Shown: piece by piece, positions 1-5,627 of the stretch | Position numbering within the stretch: position 1 is the first letter of the stretch | How the letters are laid out: every line of letters starts with the position of its first letter | Origin: Euryarchaeota archaeon UBA53 | GTDB lineage: Archaea; Thermoplasmatota; Poseidoniia; Poseidoniales; Poseidoniaceae | Direction: 5' to 3' | Assembly (NCBI GenBank): GCA_002507425.1 | Contig: DAZU01000085.1 | Span: 1 to 19,719, forward strand | Length of the DNA: 19,719 nucleotides | Notes under the pieces: model-generated | Told to the model about the DNA's origin: nothing | The model's input: the letters and a program-made list of their open reading frames with translations, nothing else | Database searches by the model: none | Position numbers and translations under genes: made by a program

Positions 1-483
1 GGCTTAGAGAACTTTGAGATAGGGCCTGTAATAAGTAACGCACACAGAGATAAGGTTCTGTCTTACATAGAGCTTGCCAAATCTGAGGGAGGCGAAATCA
101 TTGCTGGTGGAAATATAATTGATAGGAAAGGCGCATGGATTGAGCCGACAGTGATAACTGGTTTATCTCATGAGTCTAGGACCGCAACTGAAGAAATTTT
201 TGGGCCGGTTGTGACCATACACAAATTTGACTCAGACACTGAAGCAATTTCTATCGCTAACAGTACAAATTATGGTTTAGCAGGTAGTGTTTGGTCGAAA
301 AGTCGTGGGAAGTCAGTCGCAGAAAAAATAGAGTCTGGAATGGTATGGGTAAACACTTGGCTGCACAGAGATCTCAGGGTTCCATTTGGTGGGGTCAAAG
401 ATAGCGGAGTTGGCCGAGAAGGTGGTATGTGGTCGATTAGTTTTTTCAGCGAAGCAGTGAATGTATGCGTCATGGAAGATTGA
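1..483 (+). CDS. amnC: 2-aminomuconate/2-hydroxymuconate 6-semialdehyde dehydrogenase, C-terminal part
   Basis: This is the last 160 residues of an NAD(P)-dependent aldehyde dehydrogenase; the frame is open from the first base, so the start, the Rossmann domain and probably the catalytic Cys lie outside the window. Visible family marks are EEIFGPVV (residues 64-71), the NYGLAGSVW stretch, MVWVN, and PFGGVKDSGVGRE (about 128-140). The segment VNTWLHRDLRVPFGG followed by a terminal FFSE...NVCV stretch resembles the 2-hydroxymuconate/2-aminomuconate semialdehyde dehydrogenase subgroup (DmpC, AmnC, ALDH8A1), where an Arg near RDLR binds the substrate carboxylate. The predicted reaction is oxidation of 2-aminomuconate 6-semialdehyde to 2-aminomuconate. 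The ring-cleavage dioxygenase and the RidA deaminase genes 1.3-3.6 kb downstream provide the steps before and after it, which supports this substrate over a generic aldehyde. The ALDH family is certain; the substrate is inferred from motif and context. Confidence 0.88.
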   Translation, partial: GLENFEIGPVISNAHRDKVLSYIELAKSEGGEIIAGGNIIDRKGAWIEPTVITGLSHESRTATEEIFGPVVTIHKFDSDTEAISIANSTNYGLAGSVWSKSRGKSVAEKIESGMVWVNTWLHRDLRVPFGGVKDSGVGREGGMWSISFFSEAVNVCVMED

Positions 484-496
484 AAAAAGTATAACT
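481..496 (+). promoter_or_regulatory. Archaeal promoter (BRE/TATA) of panB
   Basis: A purine run (GAAAAAA) is followed by GTATAAC at 489-495. The TATA centre is about 28 nt upstream of the panB ATG at 520, the distance at which archaeal transcription would start on or next to the start codon. No Shine-Dalgarno sequence precedes the ATG. The element overlaps the stop codon of the upstream dehydrogenase, so panB can be transcribed on its own as a leaderless message. This is read from spacing and composition only. Confidence 0.55.
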
Positions 497-519
497 TCTC
501 GCATAGCCGAGGCACGCTA

Positions 520-1335
520 ATGTCAATCCACGCTAATGCAAGAAAAGTGACAACACACACTTTACAGGAGATGAAGAGGGCTGGTGAAAAAATTACAATG
601 CTAACAGCCTATGATTACAGCCTTGCAAAGTTAGTTGACAGAGGGGGTGTAGATGTAATCCTAGTAGGGGATTCAGCATCAAATGTGATGGCAGGAAGAG
701 ATACTACTGTTCCTATGAGCCTTGAGCATATGATATATCATGCACAATGTGTTGAAAGAGCAGTCGACAGGGCTTTAATTGTTGTTGATATGCCATTTGG
801 TTCCTATCAGGGTAATTCTGCAATAGCTCTTGAAAGTGCTATTAGAATCATGAAAGAGTCAAATGGGCATGCTGTGAAACTTGAGGGAGGCTCAGAAATT
901 GTTGAAAGTGTTAGCAGAATCCTTTCCGCTGGAATACCAGTTATGGGGCATTTGGGTCTTACTCCACAGTCGATATACAAATTTGGTACTTACACAGTCA
1001 GGGCTAAGCAGGATGCGGAAGCTACCAAACTGATAGCCGACGCAAAAATACTTGAAGAGGCAGGATGTTTTGCAATTGTATTTGAAAAAATCCCAGCAGA
1101 GTTGGCGAAACAAGTCAGTGAGGCTATATCGATTCCAACGATTGGCATAGGAGCAGGATCAGACTGTGATGGGCAAGTCTTGGTATTGCATGACATGCTC
1201 GGGATTACTACCGACTTCAGCCCAAGATTCCTTCGTCGATATATGAATCTTGAAAACCAAATAACGGGTGCTGTTGAACAGTATTGTAGTGATGTCAGAA
1301 GTGGAGATTTCCCCAATTCTGAAGAATCATATTAA
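520..1335 (+). CDS. panB: 3-methyl-2-oxobutanoate hydroxymethyltransferase (ketopantoate hydroxymethyltransferase)
   Basis: The 271-residue protein matches PanB along its whole length (family about 260-280 aa). It transfers a hydroxymethyl group from 5,10-methylene-tetrahydrofolate, or a C1-carrier equivalent, to 2-oxoisovalerate to make ketopantoate for pantothenate and CoA synthesis in the cytoplasm. Visible marks are LTAYDYSLAK, VGDS with metal ligand Asp51, DMPFGSY with Asp90, KLEGG with Glu122, GHLGLTPQS, the catalytic-base Glu189 in VFEKIP, and IGIGAG...DGQVLV. All expected metal and catalytic positions are present. The ATG is supported by a TATA element about 28 nt upstream and by alignment of the N-terminus. 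It lies 36 nt after the dehydrogenase gene and its 3' end overlaps the convergent membrane-protein gene by 9 nt. It is a biosynthetic enzyme set among catabolic genes, and with its own promoter it may not share their regulation. Confidence 0.96.
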   Translation: MSIHANARKVTTHTLQEMKRAGEKITMLTAYDYSLAKLVDRGGVDVILVGDSASNVMAGRDTTVPMSLEHMIYHAQCVERAVDRALIVVDMPFGSYQGNSAIALESAIRIMKESNGHAVKLEGGSEIVESVSRILSAGIPVMGHLGLTPQSIYKFGTYTVRAKQDAEATKLIADAKILEEAGCFAIVFEKIPAELAKQVSEAISIPTIGIGAGSDCDGQVLVLHDMLGITTDFSPRFLRRYMNLENQITGAVEQYCSDVRSGDFPNSEESY

Positions 1336-1737
1336 TTTGTTAACTATCACAGCATACGGTAGTAGACAGGCAGCAATTCCGAACCCATGCCAAATACCAT
1401 ATCTAAAAGGTGGATGTGATTTTTTAGGCCATGTTGCGCATTGCCATATCCATACAAAGAATGGTGCTGCCATGTTGAAATAATTAGGACCGAGTGCCCA
1501 AAAAATGGCCATGGGCACCGATATCACACCAACTCCAATAGCATGTTCTCTTTTGTCCCCCGATTTTGTAATTATACAAAGCAGAGGTGCTGTCAATAAC
1601 GAGGCGAGCAACGCTATGGACATAGGACCTGGAGCTTTATTTTCATCAACCAATAGGACAGTTGAAAAAATCAGAATAAATGAGAACACAGAAGGCCATG
1701 CTACATGCCGAAATTTCAGGTCTTTGACATCTCCCAT
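1327..1737 (-). CDS. Small polytopic membrane protein, unknown function
   Basis: I do not recognise the family. The 136-residue protein is very hydrophobic, with four or five likely membrane spans (about 12-30, 37-57, 66-83, 86-104 and 112-133) separated by short polar loops such as KSGDKREH and WPKKSHPPFR. I chose the ATG at 1735-1737; a TTG at 1749 in the same frame would add four residues but has no better start signal. No Shine-Dalgarno sequence is visible. The gene is convergent with panB (9-nt overlap of 3' ends) and divergent from amnB, and it fills what would otherwise be a 457-nt gap. Its Trp-rich, coherent span pattern argues for a real gene rather than a chance frame, and no competing plus-strand frame here is credible. 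A link to the aminophenol genes is not shown. Confidence 0.65.
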   Translation of the reverse strand: MGDVKDLKFRHVAWPSVFSFILIFSTVLLVDENKAPGPMSIALLASLLTAPLLCIITKSGDKREHAIGVGVISVPMAIFWALGPNYFNMAAPFFVWIWQCATWPKKSHPPFRYGIWHGFGIAACLLPYAVIVNKLI

Positions 1738-1792
1738 GTAACAAGCCAAGAGGAACCGATGAATAGAAGATGCGGAACGTATTGGAGATTAC

Positions 1793-2686
1793 ATGGCGAA
1801 AGGAGAAATTGTTGCAGGCTGCTTAGCACCTCACCCTCCGCACCTTGTGTATGCAGAAAATCCAGAGCAAAACGAACCTGCATCCGAAGGTGGATGGGAA
1901 CAACTCCGCTGGGGTTATGAGAGACTGCGCAAATCATTAGAAGGTGTAGATTATGATGTTATTGTGATACTATCACCGCACTGGCAAACCTATATCGGGA
2001 CACACTTCATAGGTATTGAGAAGTGTTCCTCAAAAAGTGTTGACCCCGTCTTTCCAAATCTTTTCAGGTTCAATTATGATTTGGAAATTGATGTGGAATT
2101 AGCAAAAGCTATTCACGATAAAGCAGAAGAAAACGGTATGGCTGTAAAGATGATGAATAATCCAGACTTTAGAGTAGATTATGGGACTCTAGTCTCCTGC
2201 CACATGGTTAGGCCTGAATGGGATAAACCAATAGTATCAATATCCTCAAATCGCAGTTTGTCCTACTACTCTGTTGAAGTTATGCAAGAGATGATGCTTG
2301 AACTTGGTAGGTCTACTGCCAAAGCAATTGAGGATAGTGGCAAAAGATGTCTATTAATCGCAAGCAATTCTCTATCTCACCGCCATTTTGTCACAGAGAC
2401 AAATCCGCCAGAGGATATGAGTAAGGAGCATATAACCAGTCATGCTATGCATCTGTGGGATATGCGAATGATAGAGTTGATGAAAGAAGGCAAATCACAA
2501 CAGATAATCGATGAGATGCCCGAATTTTGTGAGCAAGCTATTGCTGAGACAGACGGTGGAGCCTTTACCTGGCTTTTGTCTGCACTGGGTGTACCGAAAG
2601 AACCAGCTATTTTGCATGGGTATGGTACAATAATAGGAACAGGCAACGCGATTGTTGAGTGGCCAGTTAGAAATTGGAGTGCATAG
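1793..2686 (+). CDS. amnB: 2-aminophenol 1,6-dioxygenase-type extradiol dioxygenase, catalytic (beta) subunit
   Basis: This 297-residue protein is a class III (LigB-fold) extradiol dioxygenase, closest by recalled sequence to AmnB/CnbCb, which cleave 2-aminophenol to 2-aminomuconate 6-semialdehyde using Fe(II) and O2. The N-terminal stretch with APHPPHLVY, NEP and GGWEQLRW is characteristic of AmnB. The iron ligands expected from the family are His14 (APHPP), His63 (SPHW) and Glu252 (AETDGGAFTW); Tyr130 and the acid-base His196 (SLSHRH) are also present. The C-terminal LHGYGTIIGTGNAIVEW is typical. The ATG follows GGAG (1784-1787) with 5-nt spacing. The next gene starts two nt after the stop, so both subunits are co-translated, as in bacterial amnBA. 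Related enzymes act on protocatechuate, catechol analogues or 4-amino-3-hydroxybenzoate, so the exact ring substrate stays open. Confidence 0.9.
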   Translation: MAKGEIVAGCLAPHPPHLVYAENPEQNEPASEGGWEQLRWGYERLRKSLEGVDYDVIVILSPHWQTYIGTHFIGIEKCSSKSVDPVFPNLFRFNYDLEIDVELAKAIHDKAEENGMAVKMMNNPDFRVDYGTLVSCHMVRPEWDKPIVSISSNRSLSYYSVEVMQEMMLELGRSTAKAIEDSGKRCLLIASNSLSHRHFVTETNPPEDMSKEHITSHAMHLWDMRMIELMKEGKSQQIIDEMPEFCEQAIAETDGGAFTWLLSALGVPKEPAILHGYGTIIGTGNAIVEWPVRNWSA

Positions 2687-2688
2687 GG

Positions 2689-4077
2689 ATGAGTGGCGAG
2701 GTAGTAAAGTCACTGGTTATTCCTGCACACCCTCATCCAGTATTGTGTCCGGAGAAAAACGAGGGCTGGCAAAGGGTAAGAGATGCATTTGATAATGCCA
2801 GGAAACAGATAGAAGAAAGCGAGGCAGATTTAATCATTATTTATTCAACACTTTGGCCAAGCGTAATCGGTCATCAGATTCAGGCTGATCCAAATCCTGA
2901 ATGGGTTATGGTTGATGCGGACTTTCACGATTTAGGAAGCATACACTATTCATTAAGGATAGATTCAGAATTCGCCAATGCCTGGAATGATGCGAACATC
3001 TCACGTGGGCTAGAATCCAGGACTGTTGCGTATGATGGATTCCCAATCGATGTTGGTTCAGTTGTTGCTTTGAAGTTACTAAACCCGGATAACCGGATTC
3101 CGGCAGTTATCTGTTCAACGAACGTTTATTCGAATCGGGCAGAAACTACAATCCTTGCAAAATCTTGTATGGATGTCATTAAGTCACAAGGAAGGAAGGC
3201 AGTCGCAGTTTCGGTGATGTCCTTGTCAAACCGGATGTTTACCGAGGATATTAAGCCAGAAGAAGATAGAATTCACTCATTGAAAGATGATGAATGGAAT
3301 CGCAAGATATTGGAATTCTTATCCGAGGGTAGGCTTGAAGATGTAAGTCAATTAAGCCGCACAATTCATGATCAAATTAGAGTAAAAAAAGTTGTTGCTT
3401 TCAAACCGATGTGGTGGCTGTCAGCGATGAACGATAACCGAAATGATTTGACAGGGTCAATTTTGGCTTACGAGCCAATTCATGGAGCAGGAGCTGCTGT
3501 TGTTGTCTTAGATCCGGAATCCAATGGAACAGGAGATAAGGAATACGATGAGGATGATGTAGAGTATTACGGAGGCGATAGAAATGTTCTCGAGTCAGGT
3601 TCTAAAGCCAATATTCCAAATCCAGAAAATACGGGCCCGGAACTTCACGATCCTGTTGAAGGTAAAAATACAGTAAACTCTCAAAAAGCACCAAAACCTG
3701 TTGGAGCCTATCCACATGCAAGAAGAGAAGGGGACCTAATTTATCTCTCAGGGGTAGGGCCAAGACAACCAGTAGACAATTCTATTCCGGGTGGTCCGAT
3801 TAAAGATGTAAATGGCAACCCTCTTGATTATGATATAAGGGCTCAGACTAGAGCTGTGGTTGATAATATCTCAAGAATCCTTGAAGAGGCTGGATCGTCG
3901 CTTGAAAATGTTATTGATGTTACATCATTTTTGGTAGATATGGATAGAGATTTTTCAGGGTATAACGAAGTCTGGGCTGAAACTCTTGGGAAAGTTGGTC
4001 CTACCAGGACTACTCTTGCAATTAGAGCTCTACCTACCCCAATAGCAGTCGAGATGAAGGTTATCGCCAAAGCGTAG
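2689..4077 (+). CDS. amnA-amnD: Fusion of 2-aminophenol 1,6-dioxygenase alpha subunit with RidA-family 2-aminomuconate deaminase
   Basis: This 462-residue protein joins two genes that are separate in the bacterial 2-aminophenol pathway. Residues about 5-276 match the non-catalytic AmnA subunit of the LigB-type dioxygenase (IYSTLW, AYDGFPIDVG, EEDRI...DDEWNRKI, GAGAAVVVL). The second iron-ligand His is lost (STLW instead of SPHW), as expected for alpha. Residues 277-335 form an acidic, Asn/Pro-rich linker. Residues about 336-462 form a complete RidA/YjgF domain close to 2-aminomuconate deaminase AmnD: GAYPHARREGDLIYLSGVG, DIRAQTRAV and VGPTRTTLAIRALP. Arg440 and Glu455 match the RidA active-site pair. 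The predicted role is to scaffold the AmnB active site and to hydrolyse 2-aminomuconate (an enamine/imine) to 4-oxalocrotonate plus ammonia. I chose the ATG at 2689, preceded by GGAG at 2676-2679 and two nt after the amnB stop; an in-frame TTG at 2674 is the alternative. Confidence 0.88.
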   Translation: MSGEVVKSLVIPAHPHPVLCPEKNEGWQRVRDAFDNARKQIEESEADLIIIYSTLWPSVIGHQIQADPNPEWVMVDADFHDLGSIHYSLRIDSEFANAWNDANISRGLESRTVAYDGFPIDVGSVVALKLLNPDNRIPAVICSTNVYSNRAETTILAKSCMDVIKSQGRKAVAVSVMSLSNRMFTEDIKPEEDRIHSLKDDEWNRKILEFLSEGRLEDVSQLSRTIHDQIRVKKVVAFKPMWWLSAMNDNRNDLTGSILAYEPIHGAGAAVVVLDPESNGTGDKEYDEDDVEYYGGDRNVLESGSKANIPNPENTGPELHDPVEGKNTVNSQKAPKPVGAYPHARREGDLIYLSGVGPRQPVDNSIPGGPIKDVNGNPLDYDIRAQTRAVVDNISRILEEAGSSLENVIDVTSFLVDMDRDFSGYNEVWAETLGKVGPTRTTLAIRALPTPIAVEMKVIAKA

Positions 4078-4117
4078 TTTCCGTATTTCGGGGATAACTA
4101 TCCAAGAATTGCAGTAA

Positions 4118-4152
4118 CCAATAAGTTCCTTTTGCTATTGGAGCGCAATAAC
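4118..4152. promoter_or_regulatory. Inverted-repeat cluster upstream of the permease gene
   Basis: In the 132-nt gap before the permease, CCAATA (4118-4123) and TATTGG (4136-4141) form a perfect 6-bp inverted repeat around 12 nt. TATTG (4136-4140) also pairs with CAATA (4146-4150) across GAGCG. Overlapping half-sites of this kind can be an operator or an RNA hairpin in a leader. No clear TATA box stands out in this gap apart from an AT-rich stretch near 4169. Functional meaning is a guess. Confidence 0.3.
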
Positions 4153-4198
4153 GGAATGAAACATGCCTTAAAACGGCAATCCAGGTTATTTTTGTTAA

Positions 4199-4203
4199 GG
4201 AGG
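4199..4203 (+). promoter_or_regulatory. Strong Shine-Dalgarno site of the permease gene
   Basis: GGAGG, within AAGGAGGAG, sits 6 nt upstream of the ATG at 4210. It fixes the permease start and contrasts with the leaderless-type starts of panB and the giant surface-protein gene. Confidence 0.8.
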
Positions 4204-4209
4204 AGTTGA

Positions 4210-5607
4210 ATGGGAATCAAAGAAACTACTGGTAAACTACTCCAAGGGGATATATCAGGGGTAGTTTCTGATGTAAAAAGTTCCATTGAAAGGTCCCTCT
4301 CTTTGATTGGAGTGATAATTGTCACAATCGCTGCAAGTATTGGCTCTGGACTGTTCGTATTGCCTTCTTTTGCAGCTGCAGTGATGGGCTCAGGAATTTG
4401 GTTAGCGTTTCTTATTGCCGGTATTGTTTTCCTACCTGGAACTCTATCAAAATCTGAATTAGCCTCAGCAATGCCTGACAACGGTGGGGCGTATGTATAC
4501 CTTGAGCGGTCTTTTGGCCCTCTTGTTGGAACGATCTCCGGGCTAGGGCTTTGGGCCTCATTTTTGTTGAAGTCAGCATTTGCTTTGATTGGATTCAAAG
4601 CCTATATGTATGCGGTAACAAATTATTTTGAGATTGACATGAATGGGACCTTTGTTGTCATGTCAGCCTTGTTGTTGATTACGATACTGAATATCCTGGG
4701 AATAAAGAAAGTAAAGGCTTTTCAAACCCCAATTCTGGCTTTTACAACCTGCTTGATTCTGATAATATGCTTGTTACAACTGTTTGACGGTAGCTTTGAT
4801 TTTTCTCGTCCAATTGACGGCGCAGTCGACCAAACAAAAAATGACCCTTTTTCTGTTGTTGAGGCGTCTGCGTTAGTCTTTGTCGCATATGCAGGTATTT
4901 ACAAGGCGGGCGCATTAGGTGGGGAAGTAAAGGAGCCAGAGAAGAATTTACCATATGGTATGATTATTTCTTTGATTCTAATCACGCTTCTATACGTGGT
5001 TGTCACATTCATAATGATGGGATCTATTGATACCGGAGTTTTACTAGATAACGGAGAACCAAAGGAGGACCCAATTTTTGCCTTTGTTGATGCTGTTGCT
5101 TCATCGAAAGTTAGCATTGCACTAGCTTCATTAGCCGTCTTAACTATGATATCTGGGGCTTTATCTGGACTACTGGCAGCTTCAAGATTTTTGTTTGCCA
5201 TGGCTAAAAATAGCTTGTTACCTGGAACACTTGGAGATACTAATAAGAAATTTAAAACCCCTCACTGGGCAATTATTTCAACCGCAGTCGCCATGGGTAT
5301 ATGCATCGTTACCTTGCCAGTCAAAGACGTAGCAAAACTCGCATCAGGCTTTCAAATAATGGTAATTGTTGCTCTGAATGTTTGTGTGATGGTTCTTCGT
5401 AAATCTAGCAGTGAAAACTCATGGTATAATCCAAAGTTTAAATCTCCACTGTACCCTTATGTGCAAATTTTTGGAATAATAGCCGGGGGCCTGCTCATTG
5501 TGATAATGGGTGAAAAAGCTCTCTACGGTGCTCTTGCGGCTTGTGTTTTGGGAGTTTCAACTTACTTCATATATGGCAAAAAGAATTATGATTTAACGAA
5601 ATCTTAG
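4210..5607 (+). CDS. APC-superfamily amino acid permease
   Basis: The 465-residue protein is a polytopic transporter with about 12 predicted spans, the usual size for the amino acid-polyamine-organocation superfamily. Span 1 carries the unwound substrate-binding motif IGSGLF (residues 44-49). The span 2-3 region has the family signature ELASAMPDNGGAYVYLERSFGP (about 83-104), and VFVAYAGIYKAGALGGEVKEPEKNLP marks the span 6-7 loop. It should import an amino acid or related organic cation using a proton, sodium or exchange gradient. The start is unusually well marked: GGAGG at 4199-4203 lies 6 nt before the ATG. It is on the same strand as amnB-amnA/D, 132 nt downstream, so tryptophan, kynurenine or another aromatic amine precursor is a reasonable guess for its substrate, but the sequence alone does not show this. 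It ends 20 nt from the convergent 865-residue gene. Confidence 0.9.
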   Translation: MGIKETTGKLLQGDISGVVSDVKSSIERSLSLIGVIIVTIAASIGSGLFVLPSFAAAVMGSGIWLAFLIAGIVFLPGTLSKSELASAMPDNGGAYVYLERSFGPLVGTISGLGLWASFLLKSAFALIGFKAYMYAVTNYFEIDMNGTFVVMSALLLITILNILGIKKVKAFQTPILAFTTCLILIICLLQLFDGSFDFSRPIDGAVDQTKNDPFSVVEASALVFVAYAGIYKAGALGGEVKEPEKNLPYGMIISLILITLLYVVVTFIMMGSIDTGVLLDNGEPKEDPIFAFVDAVASSKVSIALASLAVLTMISGALSGLLAASRFLFAMAKNSLLPGTLGDTNKKFKTPHWAIISTAVAMGICIVTLPVKDVAKLASGFQIMVIVALNVCVMVLRKSSSENSWYNPKFKSPLYPYVQIFGIIAGGLLIVIMGEKALYGALAACVLGVSTYFIYGKKNYDLTKS

Positions 5608-5627
5608 TCCTGTAAAAGTCTGCGTGG

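Noticed and set aside
1505..1741. Plus-strand frame between panB and amnB
   Set aside because: Antisense to the polytopic membrane protein; no hydrophobic or domain pattern.
4098..4598. Minus-strand open frame of about 166 codons opposite the permease start
   Set aside because: Lies antisense to conserved APC motifs and across the permease ribosome-binding site; low-complexity Pro/Ser-rich shadow.
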